From positions 4,961,501 to 5,025,500 of the forward strand of contig NZ_JACHIV010000001.1 of assembly GCF_014203325.1 (NCBI RefSeq): DNA of 64,000 nt, given 5' to 3'. Under the pieces are notes generated by a model. That model was not told the DNA's origin. It made no database searches and saw only the letters and a list, made by a program, of their open reading frames with translations. The first letter of the stretch is position 1. The number at the start of each line of letters is the position of its first letter. The DNA comes from Saccharopolyspora gloriosae. GTDB taxonomy: Bacteria > Actinomycetota > Actinomycetes > Mycobacteriales > Pseudonocardiaceae. A program made the position numbers and the translations under genes. Shown piece by piece: positions 54,864 to 62,860 of this stretch.

Positions 54864-55607
54864 ATGGCTCAGCCGCTCGCAGGGAAGTCGGCGCTGGTGA
54901 CCGGCGGGTCGCGCGGGATCGGCGCGGCCATCGCCCGCCGCCTCGCCGAGCACGGCGCCGCCGTCGTGATCACGCACTCGAACTCGGCGGAGGCGGCGCG
55001 GCGAGTGGCCGCCGGGATCAGCGCCGACGGTGGACGCGCGGTGGCCGTGCGCGCGGACGCCGGGGTGCCCGAGCAGGTCCGGGCCGCGGTCACCCGCGCC
55101 GTCGAGGTGTTCGGCGGCTTGGACGTCCTGGTCAACAACGCCGCGACGGTCGCCACCGGTGTGCTCGACGAGTTGTCGCTGGAGGAGTTCGACCGGGCGC
55201 TGTCGATCAACGTCCGCGGGCCCTTCGTCGCCATCCAGGAGGCGTCGAAGCACCTGCCGGACGGCGGGCGGATCATCAACATCGGCACCTCGATGGTCGA
55301 GCACAACCCGTTCACCGGGAAGCTCGCGTACGTCACGAGCAAGTCCGCCCTCGCCGGGCTCACCCGCAGCGCCGCCCGCGACCTGGCATCGCGCCGGATC
55401 ACCGTGAACAACGTCCAGCCCGGCGCGATCGACACCGCGCTGAACCCGGCCGACGGCCCCCGCTCGCACGTGCTGCAGGCCATGATCCCGCTGGGCCACT
55501 TCGGCACCGGCGAGCAGATCGCGAGCCTGGTGGCCCACCTCGCGAGCCCCGAAGCCGACTACATCACCGGAGCCACGATCAACGCCGACGGCGGCTACGC
55601 CACTTGA
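54864..55607 (+). CDS. Short-chain dehydrogenase/reductase, copy 2 (FabG-like)
   Basis: A 247-residue classical SDR: TGGSRGIGAAIARRLAEHG near 13-31, NNAATVATG near 90, the catalytic IGTSM and YVTSK near 140-158, NVQPGAIDTALN near 182 and a final GATINADGGYAT. This is the 3-oxoacyl-ACP reductase-like pattern, with NADP preference likely from the Arg after the glycine motif. GAAAGGAG precedes the ATG. It ends the redox gene cluster; the substrate is unknown. Confidence 0.93.
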   Translation: MAQPLAGKSALVTGGSRGIGAAIARRLAEHGAAVVITHSNSAEAARRVAAGISADGGRAVAVRADAGVPEQVRAAVTRAVEVFGGLDVLVNNAATVATGVLDELSLEEFDRALSINVRGPFVAIQEASKHLPDGGRIINIGTSMVEHNPFTGKLAYVTSKSALAGLTRSAARDLASRRITVNNVQPGAIDTALNPADGPRSHVLQAMIPLGHFGTGEQIASLVAHLASPEADYITGATINADGGYAT

Positions 55608-55689
55608 GCTCCGCCCGTCCTCCGTCCTGCTCTAGGGGGTGGCGGAACCTCGCGGGCTGTCCTTTCCAGGTGAGCCGCGTTCGTGGTCG

Positions 55690-55847
55690 TTGTCCTGTCA
55701 GCGGCGAAGCCGCTGAGCAGTGACCAGCTTGAGCAAAACGACCACCGGCGGGTTCTCAGCGGCCTTCTCGCGAGGACAGCGATTTCGCCGTGTATCGGAC
55801 ATACATCAGAAATCGATCCCGCAGCGAGAAGGCCGCTGAGGTTCCGC
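55690..55847 (+). repeat. Structured dispersed repeat, copy E4, with 5' GAA hairpin
   Basis: The core is 55740-55847. The outer stem 55755-55771 (CTCAGCGGCCTTCTCGC) pairs perfectly with 55824-55840. The inner stem is different from the other copies: CGATTTC (55780-55786) with GAAATCG (55809-55815) instead of CTTTTTCCC/GGGAAAAAG, and the apical TGTAT/ATACA replaces GTGGC/GCCAC. Constant blocks GACCACC, GGGTTCTCAG, GCGAGGACAGC, GATCCCGCAGCGAG and CTGAGGTTCCGC are kept. Upstream at about 55700 is CAGCGGC-GAA-GCCGCTG. Confidence 0.88.
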
Positions 55848-55886
55848 TACCTGACCCGCTACTCAAGCCAAGATAAAAAACCGCAA

Positions 55887-56084
55887 TCACCGGTCAAAAG
55901 TGCCCATTCTGGTGCTTGTGGTGAAGTCTGCCCAGGTGGCGGCGGTGAACGTCAGGATCGGGCTGGTGGGGCCGAGTTTGGAGTCGCGGACGCCGACGTG
56001 GCCCGCCGCCGCGCCGACTTCGACGCAGCCGTTGGCGGCGTGGCTGCGACTGGACTTCCGCCAGCGGGTGATGCGGCCGGTCAT
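55887..56084 (-). CDS. DUF397 protein
   Basis: A 65-residue DUF397 protein: WRKSSRSHAANGCVEVG near 9-25 is the family signature and GVRDSKLGPTSPILTFTAATWADFT the C-terminal half. DUF397 genes follow XRE regulators in hundreds of actinobacterial loci. Its ATG overlaps the XRE stop by 4 bp. It probably works with that regulator. Confidence 0.92.
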   Translation of the reverse strand: MTGRITRWRKSSRSHAANGCVEVGAAAGHVGVRDSKLGPTSPILTFTAATWADFTTSTRMGTFDR

Positions 56085-56947
56085 GCGTGTTCCTCCAGAA
56101 CTCGTTTGATCAGGTCGTTGGAGTCGGACGTCTTCAGCGCCGTCGACCGCAGCCGGTCGAACGCCGCCCGGAACGGGGCCACCGCGGCGGGTTCCTCGTA
56201 GTAGAGGACTTCGATCCGGTTCTCCACGTAGGCGGTGCCGAGCTCGTGGTCGAACTCCGGCGGGTAGGTCAGGAGCATGAACGCGCCGTCGACGCCGGTG
56301 AGCAGACCCGCCGAGAACGGCTGGATCCGGATCTCGACGTTCGGCTGCTCGTTCCACTCCAGCAGCGCCTCCAGCTGCGCGACGTGCACGCCGAGTCCGC
56401 CGTTGACGTGGTGCAGCGCGGCCTCGCTGAGGATGGCGTGCACCGAAGGGGACCGGCCGCCGCCGAGGACTTCGCGCTGCCGGGCCATCCGCAGTTCGAC
56501 GCGGCGTTCGCGGTCCTTCTTGCGCAGCTTCGGGGCGCCGCCCCGCACGATCGCGTCCGCGTACGCCCAGGTCTGGAACAGGCCCGGCACCAAGTGGGTG
56601 TCCCAGCTCTCGACCCGGTCGGCCATCGTTTCGACGCCGAGGAACAGCTTCAGGTAGTCCGGCAGCGCTTCCTCGGAGTCGAACCTGATCCACCAGTCCG
56701 TGCTCTTGCGGCTGCGGTCCCGCAGCGACAGGAAGAAGTCGACGCGGTCCCCGGCGCCGTAGAAGCGCAGCAGCGTTTCGAGCTCCAGGGGTTTCGGCAT
56801 CCGGCGGCCGACTTCGAAGTGGCCGATGTTCTGGACGCTGCCGCGCACGGCTTTCGCCGCTTCGGCTCGGGTGATCCCGGCCCGTTCGCGCAGCCGCGTC
56901 AGTTCCCAGGCGATCCAGCGCTTCAGCGCCGTCGGACTCGTGCTCAC
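56081..56947 (-). CDS. XRE-type helix-turn-helix regulator with DUF5753
   Basis: A 288-residue regulator: the XRE HTH is AGITRAEAAKAVRGSVQNIGHFEVGRRMP near 22-50, and the DUF5753 domain runs from about 90 to the end (ADRVESWDTHLVPGLFQTWAYADAIVRG, then RQREVLGGGRSPSVHAILSEAAL). GTG at 56947 follows GAGAGGG. It forms the classic pair with the DUF397 gene. This family acts in development or secondary metabolism in actinomycetes; targets are unknown. Confidence 0.92.
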   Translation of the reverse strand: MSTSPTALKRWIAWELTRLRERAGITRAEAAKAVRGSVQNIGHFEVGRRMPKPLELETLLRFYGAGDRVDFFLSLRDRSRKSTDWWIRFDSEEALPDYLKLFLGVETMADRVESWDTHLVPGLFQTWAYADAIVRGGAPKLRKKDRERRVELRMARQREVLGGGRSPSVHAILSEAALHHVNGGLGVHVAQLEALLEWNEQPNVEIRIQPFSAGLLTGVDGAFMLLTYPPEFDHELGTAYVENRIEVLYYEEPAAVAPFRAAFDRLRSTALKTSDSNDLIKRVLEEHA

Positions 56948-57187
56948 CCGCCGCCCTCTCCGTGTCGTGGCGTTAGGAGTGTGCCCGTCCGCGGCGACCA
57001 ACATCATCACCCGATCAGGGATCTAGTCCGGAGCAAGTGCCGAATGTAGCGTGCTCCACATCGGTGATCACCGTTTCGCCAGGTGGGGGCGGCACTTCGC
57101 TCGGCTCCGGCACCGCCGATGCGGTCCGATCGATCCGCTCCGACGCGGTTCGGACCCGATCTCCTCCCGTCGAACGGAGTTCGCGCC

Positions 57188-57472
57188 ATGGATGCGATCG
57201 GCAACCTGCGACACCTCGTCGAGCGGGGGTTCCAAGGCGCTCCGGTGCACAACGACGTCGGCGACCTGGACGCCCTGATGTACGTGCGGCACTGGCCGGC
57301 GGGCGTGGTCGATGTGGTCATCGTCTACTCGCACGAAGAGGCTTTCGCCTACCGCGCGAGCGGAATCGACCCGGACGCCTCGCTGCTCAACTTCCCGGCG
57401 CGGGTCCACTGGCGGCAGGCGGGGCACCCCGATTCGGTCACCACCGCCGTGCTCGGCCTCGACGAACCCTGA
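57188..57472 (+). CDS. Hypothetical protein of 94 residues
   Basis: Product MDAIGNLRHLVERGFQ... is mixed alpha/beta with VVDVVIVYSHEEAFAYRAS in the middle and ends TTAVLGLDEP. No signal peptide, TM or cysteine. I do not recognise the family. ATG at 57188 is used because the longer frame to 57083 looks noncoding. It is divergent from the XRE gene and converges with the hydrolase gene, two bp away. Such a small protein next to an XRE/DUF397 pair may be the pair's target. Confidence 0.6.
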   Translation: MDAIGNLRHLVERGFQGAPVHNDVGDLDALMYVRHWPAGVVDVVIVYSHEEAFAYRASGIDPDASLLNFPARVHWRQAGHPDSVTTAVLGLDEP

Positions 57473-57474
57473 GC

Positions 57475-58203
57475 TCAGGCGCGCAACTCCCGCAGCACCC
57501 AGGACATCGCCCGGGTCACGGCCGCGCGAGAGGCGGGCGCGTGGTCGAGGACGTCGAACGAGTGCCGGCCTTCCGGCACGTCGATCACGTCGAGGTGCGC
57601 GCCGCGCTGGTGCGCCTGCGCGGTGAAGGCCCCGACCCCGTCCGCGATCTCGGCGTCCTCCAGCCCGGCCCTGGTCAGCAGGATCGGCAGCGAACCCGCC
57701 GAGGCGAGCGCCTCCGCCGGGCGGAACCGGGCATCGACTTCCCAGCCCGGCAGCGGCGCCAGCACCGGGTAGCTCGCGGCGACGCAGCGGAGCCACTCCG
57801 GCGCCCCGCCGATCCAGTCGGCCGTGAGCAGTCCGCCGCCGGAGAAGAACCACAGCGCCACCCGATCCCGGTCCGCTCCGGGGAGTTCTCGGGCTCGCGC
57901 GACCGCGTCGGCGAGCGCGTCCGCCGCCACCGGGTAGTCCGCGGGCGAGTGCAGCGGGTGATCGATGGTGATCCCGATGGCACCGCTACCGGCGGCCAGC
58001 GAGCCGTAGCCCCGGAACACCGGCCATTCCCGAGGAGTCGGCCGCAGCTGCGGCGGGAGCGGGCCGCCGTGCACGAACACCACCACCGGCAGCGGCTCCC
58101 CCGCCTCCTCGCCCGGCCGGTACACGTCGATCGCGCCGTCCCGCTCCGGTTCGACGTCGGCCACGGGGAGCACGAACGGCTGCAGGTACGTCGGTTCCGC
58201 CAT
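57475..58203 (-). CDS. Alpha/beta hydrolase
   Basis: A 242-residue hydrolase. The oxyanion motif HGGPLPPQ lies near 53 after the strand LPVVVFV. The nucleophile serine is probably in VALWFFSGGGLLT near 125 (FSGGG instead of GxSxG), and the histidine in VPEGRHSFDVLDH near the end. The closest pattern is the dienelactone hydrolase or acetyl-esterase group. ATG at 58203. It diverges from the CocE-like gene. Confidence 0.8.
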   Translation of the reverse strand: MAEPTYLQPFVLPVADVEPERDGAIDVYRPGEEAGEPLPVVVFVHGGPLPPQLRPTPREWPVFRGYGSLAAGSGAIGITIDHPLHSPADYPVAADALADAVARARELPGADRDRVALWFFSGGGLLTADWIGGAPEWLRCVAASYPVLAPLPGWEVDARFRPAEALASAGSLPILLTRAGLEDAEIADGVGAFTAQAHQRGAHLDVIDVPEGRHSFDVLDHAPASRAAVTRAMSWVLRELRA

Positions 58204-58417
58204 GGCTCGATCACACCAACGCGCCCGGTGCGGCGCAACGGATTTGCGGGCTCTCCCGGCACGATCCCCGCTCGACGCCGTGCGGCCGTCCTGCCCGTGG
58301 CCCTGATCACATCGGAGTTGAGCATGCCGCTGCGGCCGGGTGTCTGCTGCGTCCCGCAGTGATCGTGCCGCTCCTGGAGCGGTCGCACCTCGCCCACCGC
58401 CGTCCTGGGAGGAACAA

Positions 58418-60151
58418 GTGAAAAGATCCCGCGCCGTCGCCTGCGCCGCCTCCGCGCTCGTCGCCTGCACGCTGACCGTCACCGCCGCCGTCACCGCCGC
58501 CACCGCGGCACCCGGGTCCGGGGCCGTCGCCACCGCCGACGACCCGGTCACCCACGAGGACAACGACCGCGTCCCGGAGGGCGCCGCCTGGACGCAGCAC
58601 TACTTCCCGTCCGCGGACGGTTCCGGCACCGAGCTGCACGCCGACGTGCTGCTGCCGGAAGGGCTCGCCGAGGGCGAGCAGGTGCCGGTCATCATGTCGG
58701 CGGGCTCGTACTTCGGGCACTCCGGGCAGATGAGCGACGAGGGCTGGGAGCACACCGGCCCTTCGGACCGCTTCTACGACTTCATCGAAGGCACCGACCT
58801 GTTCCAGCGCGGCTACGCGTTCGTCATGGTCGACACGCGCGGCTTCGGCGGCTCCACCGGCTGCCTCGACTTCGGCGGACCCGGCGAACAGGCCGACGTC
58901 GAAGCGGCGATCGACTGGTCCGCGGCCCAGCCGTGGTCGACCGGCGCGGTGGGCATGTACGGCAAGTCCTACGACGCGATCACCGGGCTGATCGGCAACA
59001 ACCTGGACCAGGACGCGCTCAAGGCCGTCGTCGCTCAGGAGCCCATCTGGGACCTGTACCGCAACATCCACTCCAACGGCGTGCCCCGCACGACCATCGC
59101 GCACACCGCCACCACCTACAACGAGATCGCGGCGCAACCGCAGCTGCCGGACGACGATCCCCGCTACCGCGCCAACGCCGCCTACGAGCAGGCCCACCCG
59201 GAGTGCCTGCTGGACAACCTCGCCGGGTACCAGACCGGTGACCGGGAATCCGAGTACTGGCGGGCTCGCGACCTCGCCGAACAGGCGAAGGGCACCGACA
59301 CGCCGCTGTTCGTCACCCAGGGCTTCCTGGAGTGGAACACCGAGGCCGAGGCGATCCAGGAGTACCTCGACAACCACCAGGGCCCCGAGCGCGGCTGGCT
59401 CGGCCAGTGGGACCACAAGCGCGGCAACGAACGCACCGCCGACGGCCGCCTGGAGATGGGTCGCGAAGGCTGGTTCGAGGAGACGATCTCCTTCTACGAC
59501 CAGCACCTCAAGGGCGTCGAACCGCCGGTCGCGCACCCGAACTACGCGATCCAGGACAGCGGCGGCGCGTGGCGCGCGCAGGAGACCTGGCCGACGCCCG
59601 ACGGCACCGCGACCGTCCCGCTCGGCGGCGGGTCCTACGTGGACGACGGCGCGGAGGGCGGGCCCACGGCCGAGAACACCTTCACCGCGTTCTCCGAGCC
59701 GCTCGCGCGGGACACCCGGCTCACCGGCACGCCGCGGATCTCGCTGGAGGCCGAGGGGCGCGGCAACGCCATGGTCCAGCTCTACGACGTCGCCCCGGAC
59801 GGCAAGGCCGTCATGTTCGACGAGCAGGTCTCCGTGCTGAACGCCGGCACCACGGCCTTCGACCTGAAGTCGACGGACTGGACGCTGCCCGCCGGGCACT
59901 CGCTGGCCGTGGGCATCGGCACCGTCCAGCCCAGCGGCGTCACCGCGCCCTTCCGGGACTGGATGGACTCGCCCTCCCGCGAGACGATCGACGTCACCGG
60001 CGCCCGGCTCGACCTCGCGCTGGAGGACCCGTCCGACGACGCCGCCACCGAGGGCGCCCGAGCACCGTGGCTGGACACCTACCTGCTGCTGAACACGAAG
60101 GACCTCCCCCTCGGCGACCCGACCTTCACGCTGCCCCCGGCTCGCCCCTGA
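58418..60151 (+). CDS. Secreted CocE/NonD-type X-Pro dipeptidyl-peptidase-like hydrolase
   Basis: A 577-residue exported serine hydrolase of the S15/CocE family. The first 30 residues are a signal peptide (VKRSRAVACAASALVACTLTVTAAV, cleavage near TAA). The catalytic serine is in AVGMYGKSYDAITG near 190, with the RGFGGSTGCLDF loop before it, the histidine in GQWDHKRGNE near 330, and a C-terminal jelly-roll domain (PLARDTRLTGTPRISLEAEG onward). GTG at 58418 follows GGGAGGAA. Possible substrates are ester or peptide compounds in the medium. Confidence 0.9.
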   Translation: MKRSRAVACAASALVACTLTVTAAVTAATAAPGSGAVATADDPVTHEDNDRVPEGAAWTQHYFPSADGSGTELHADVLLPEGLAEGEQVPVIMSAGSYFGHSGQMSDEGWEHTGPSDRFYDFIEGTDLFQRGYAFVMVDTRGFGGSTGCLDFGGPGEQADVEAAIDWSAAQPWSTGAVGMYGKSYDAITGLIGNNLDQDALKAVVAQEPIWDLYRNIHSNGVPRTTIAHTATTYNEIAAQPQLPDDDPRYRANAAYEQAHPECLLDNLAGYQTGDRESEYWRARDLAEQAKGTDTPLFVTQGFLEWNTEAEAIQEYLDNHQGPERGWLGQWDHKRGNERTADGRLEMGREGWFEETISFYDQHLKGVEPPVAHPNYAIQDSGGAWRAQETWPTPDGTATVPLGGGSYVDDGAEGGPTAENTFTAFSEPLARDTRLTGTPRISLEAEGRGNAMVQLYDVAPDGKAVMFDEQVSVLNAGTTAFDLKSTDWTLPAGHSLAVGIGTVQPSGVTAPFRDWMDSPSRETIDVTGARLDLALEDPSDDAATEGARAPWLDTYLLLNTKDLPLGDPTFTLPPARP

Positions 60152-60164
60152 CCGCGCGACCACC

Positions 60165-60200
60165 CGGCCCCGCCGCTCCCGAACCGGAGCGGCGGGGCCG
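60165..60200 (+). terminator. Hairpin terminator after the CocE-like gene
   Basis: CGGCCCCGCCGCTCC pairs perfectly (15 bp) with GGAGCGGCGGGGCCG around CGAACC. It starts 14 bp after the stop of the secreted hydrolase. Confidence 0.75.
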
Positions 60201-60242
60201 ACCACTCGGCGGGCTTCAGCTCCACCAAGAAGGATCAAAGCT

Positions 60243-60281
60243 TTCGTTTCGTTCGATTCGTTCGTACCTTTCGGTTAGGAT
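60243..60281 (+). promoter_or_regulatory. TTCG-repeat operator and promoter of the antitoxin gene
   Basis: Six TTCG tetramers lie at 60243, 60248, 60252, 60257, 60261 and 60270, in two near-identical CGTTCG/TTCGTTCG blocks. A TAGGAT -10 box (60276-60281) follows, about 35 bp before the antitoxin start. Iterated short sites over a promoter fit autorepression by an antitoxin. Confidence 0.5.
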
Positions 60282-60316
60282 GACGTCGGCAACACGCCCC
60301 TGCCGGACGGAGCACG

Positions 60317-60793
60317 ATGATGACCGCGTCGCTCGAACAGCACACGGTGCTGCCTCCTGACGAATCCGCCCACGCGGTCCTCCAGAAGCTCGCGGGCGCT
60401 TTGAACACGGAGCGTGCCCAGCAAGCGAAGCTCGTGAGCGCGGACGGCGACGAGCTGGAGATGCCGGACGAGATCTACGAGGTGCTGCGCGAAGTGGTCG
60501 CCGCGATGTCCAGCGGCCTGGCCGTCACCATCGCCCCGCTGCACGCGATGCTGACCACCCAACAAGCCGCCGACCTGCTGAACATCTCCCGTCCGACCCT
60601 GGTCAAGCTGCTGGAATCAGGCCGGATCCCGTTCGAACAGCGCTCCAGCCACCGCCGCCTCCGGTTGGCGGACGTGCTGGAGTACGAGCGCGGCTCCCGG
60701 CAGGTGCAGCAGACCGCTCTGGACGAGATGACCCGAGCGGCCGTGGAGGACGGCAGTGCGGACGACGACATCGGGTTCATGCGCACTCGGTGA
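60317..60793 (+). CDS. Excisionase-type helix-turn-helix antitoxin
   Basis: A 158-residue protein with an N-terminal helical arm and a MerR-like/excisionase HTH at about 77-118: LTTQQAADLLNISRPTLVKLLESGRIPF, then SHRRLRLADVLEYE. This family pairs with PIN-domain toxins; the next frame overlaps its stop by 4 bp (GTGA) and begins like a PIN domain but is cut short. The C-terminal acidic tail (EDGSADDDIGFMRTR) would contact the toxin. ATG at 60317 (or the second ATG at 60320). Confidence 0.85.
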   Translation: MMTASLEQHTVLPPDESAHAVLQKLAGALNTERAQQAKLVSADGDELEMPDEIYEVLREVVAAMSSGLAVTIAPLHAMLTTQQAADLLNISRPTLVKLLESGRIPFEQRSSHRRLRLADVLEYERGSRQVQQTALDEMTRAAVEDGSADDDIGFMRTR

Positions 60794-60909
60794 TCGTGAG
60801 CTTCCCCGCCTTCCTCGATTCCTGCGTGCTCGTTCCGATCAACGTCACGGACGTGGTGCCGAGATTCGCCGAGGAGGCGCAGCGGTTGCCATCGGTTCGG
60901 TGGTCGTAG
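60790..60909 (+). pseudogene. Truncated PIN-domain toxin remnant
   Basis: GTG at 60790 opens VIVSFPAFLDSCVLVPINVT, the usual PIN-toxin start with the first catalytic aspartate (FLDSCVL), and continues DVVPRFAEEA before a TAG at 60909 after 39 residues. Normal toxins have 150-200. The other acidic residues and later helices are absent, and the next gene (cbiD) begins 70 bp later on the other strand, so the toxin cannot be active. Confidence 0.75.
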
Positions 60910-60978
60910 CGAGGTCGGCGCCCCCACGATCGTTGCTCGCACTCGGTGCTGAATCCGGCCGGAGCTGGTCGAGCACGT

Positions 60979-62076
60979 TCAGCGCTGTTCGAACGGGGCG
61001 TGGCCGACTAGGTCTCCTGCTCGGTTGATGACCAGGATCTCCACGTCGATGGGGGCTCCCTGCAACGTGGTGAGGGAGAAGTCGCGGGCTCGGGTGGCGA
61101 TGAGGTCGCCGAGCGGAATGCCCGCCTCCTGGCACAGGGTCAGCGCTTCCAACGCGGTGTTGGCGTTGCGGACGCGGTGGGTGAACTCCGCGGAGCCGCC
61201 CGCGTCGCCGACGATGTTCGCCAGCAGGGCGAAGTTCACCTGGGAGCGCTTCGAGTGCAGGTCCAGGTGCCCGTCGGCGAGCTTGGCGAGCTTGCCGATG
61301 CCGCCCGCGATCGTCAGCCGCGGCACGGGGTTGCGGCGCAGGTACTTCAGCACCGCGCCGGCGAAATCACCCATGTCCAGCAGCGCTTCCGGCGCGAGCT
61401 CGTAGGTGCGCTCCACCAGCTTCTCCGAGGTGCTGCCGGTGCATCCGGCGACGTGGGTCAAGCCCTCGGCGCGCGCGACGTCCACGCCGCGCCGGATGCT
61501 GTCGATCCACGCCGAGCACGAGTACGGCACCACCACCCCGGTCGTGCCCAGGATCGACAGGCCGCCGAGGATGCCCAGCCGCGGGTTCCAGGTGTGGCGG
61601 GCGAGTTCCTCGCCGTTCTCGACGGAGATCTCCACGACCACGTCACCGGTGCCGCCGTGCTCGGCGGCGACCCGCTGCACGACCTCGCGGATCAGCTTGC
61701 GGGGCACCGGGTTGATGGCGGGTTCGCCCACGGGCAGCGGCAGGCCCGGTTTCGTCACGGTGCCGACACCGGTTCCGGCGCGGAACACGACGCCCGCTCC
61801 GGGCTCGGCGCGGCGCACCGTCGCCGACACCAGGGCGCCGTGGGTCACGTCCGGGTCGTCCCCGGCGTCCTTCACGATCGCCGCCATCGCCGAGCCGGCG
61901 TCGAGGCGTTCGCGGGCGAGGGCGAACGCGGGCCGGTGCCCCTTGGGCAGCACGATCTCCACCGGGTCCGGGAAGGTCCCGGTCAGCAGCGCCGTGTACG
62001 CGGCGGCGGTGGACGCCGTCGCGCACGCGCCCGTGGTCCACCCGTAGCGCAGCGCGGGGCCTTCCTGACCAGTCAT
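60979..62076 (-). CDS. cbiD: Cobalt-precorrin-5B (C1)-methyltransferase
   Basis: SAM-dependent enzyme of corrin ring contraction. The 365-residue protein starts RYGWTTGACATASTAAA, the CbiD glycine/TGACA signature, and continues with IVLPKGHRPAF and VVEISVENGEELARHTWNPRLGILGGLSILGTTGVVVPYS near 180-220. ATG at 62076 follows GGAGG. It diverges from cobK with only 34 bp between starts, leaving no room for a riboswitch. Named by the anaerobic gene, as is usual in actinobacteria. Confidence 0.95.
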   Translation of the reverse strand: MTGQEGPALRYGWTTGACATASTAAAYTALLTGTFPDPVEIVLPKGHRPAFALARERLDAGSAMAAIVKDAGDDPDVTHGALVSATVRRAEPGAGVVFRAGTGVGTVTKPGLPLPVGEPAINPVPRKLIREVVQRVAAEHGGTGDVVVEISVENGEELARHTWNPRLGILGGLSILGTTGVVVPYSCSAWIDSIRRGVDVARAEGLTHVAGCTGSTSEKLVERTYELAPEALLDMGDFAGAVLKYLRRNPVPRLTIAGGIGKLAKLADGHLDLHSKRSQVNFALLANIVGDAGGSAEFTHRVRNANTALEALTLCQEAGIPLGDLIATRARDFSLTTLQGAPIDVEILVINRAGDLVGHAPFEQR

Positions 62077-62110
62077 GATGCCGCCTCCTTCACCGTGAAA
62101 GGGTGCACGC

Positions 62111-62860
62111 ATGCACAGCAGCGACGCGACCGGGGTGCGGCGCATCCTGGTTCTCGGCGGTACCGGCGAGGCCCGCGACCTCGCCGCGCGGCTCGGCGAC
62201 GACGCGGGCGTGCACGTGATCTCCTCGCTGGCGGGCCGGGTGCGCGATCCGAAGCTGCCCGCCGGGGAGGTCCGCGTCGGCGGGTTCGGCGGCGCCGACG
62301 GGCTCGCCGCGTGGCTGCGCGAGCACCGCATCGACGCGGTGGTCGACGCGACGCACCCGTTCGCGCGGGTGATCACCGCCAACGCCGCACGCGCCTGCGC
62401 GCTGGCGGGCACGCCGCTGCTGGTGCTGCGCCGTCCCGCGTGGGAAGCGGAACCGGGCTGGCACCTGGTGGGCTCGCTGGACGAGGCCGCCGCCGCGCTG
62501 CCGGGGCTCGGCGAGCGGATCTTCCTCAGCACCGGCCGCCAGGGCGTGGGCCGGTTCGCGCACCTGGACCTGCGGTTCCTGCTGCGCGCCGTCGACCCGC
62601 CGGACCCGCCGCTGCCGCCGCACCTCACGACGCTGCTGGCGCGCGGACCGTTCACCTTCGACGACGAGGTGGCGCTGCTGCGCGAGCACCGCATCGACGT
62701 GCTGGTCACGAAGAACAGCGGCGGCCCGATGACCCGCGCGAAGCTCGACGCGGCGCGGGAGCTCGGCGTCGCGGTGGTCGTGGTGCAGCGGCCACCCGAA
62801 CCGCGGGTGCCCGCCACCACCGTCGAGGAAGCGCTGGAACGCCTGCGTCACGCCGGGTAG
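62111..62860 (+). CDS. cobK: Precorrin-6A reductase
   Basis: NADPH-dependent reduction of precorrin-6A. The 249-residue protein starts GVRRILVLGGTGEARDLAARLGDDAGV (Rossmann motif), with VDATHPFARVITANAARACALAGTPLLVLRRPAWE near 75-110 and LVTKNSGGPMTRAKLDAARELGVAVVVVQRP near the end. ATG at 62111. It overlaps the convergent cobJ stop by 13 bp. Confidence 0.95.
   Translation: MHSSDATGVRRILVLGGTGEARDLAARLGDDAGVHVISSLAGRVRDPKLPAGEVRVGGFGGADGLAAWLREHRIDAVVDATHPFARVITANAARACALAGTPLLVLRRPAWEAEPGWHLVGSLDEAAAALPGLGERIFLSTGRQGVGRFAHLDLRFLLRAVDPPDPPLPPHLTTLLARGPFTFDDEVALLREHRIDVLVTKNSGGPMTRAKLDAARELGVAVVVVQRPPEPRVPATTVEEALERLRHAG

Noticed and set aside
53565-55607. A long plus-strand frame across the SDR, DDN and second SDR genes.
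   Set aside because: The first part is an out-of-frame reading of SDR1 and DDN2; the true SDR2 starts at 54864.
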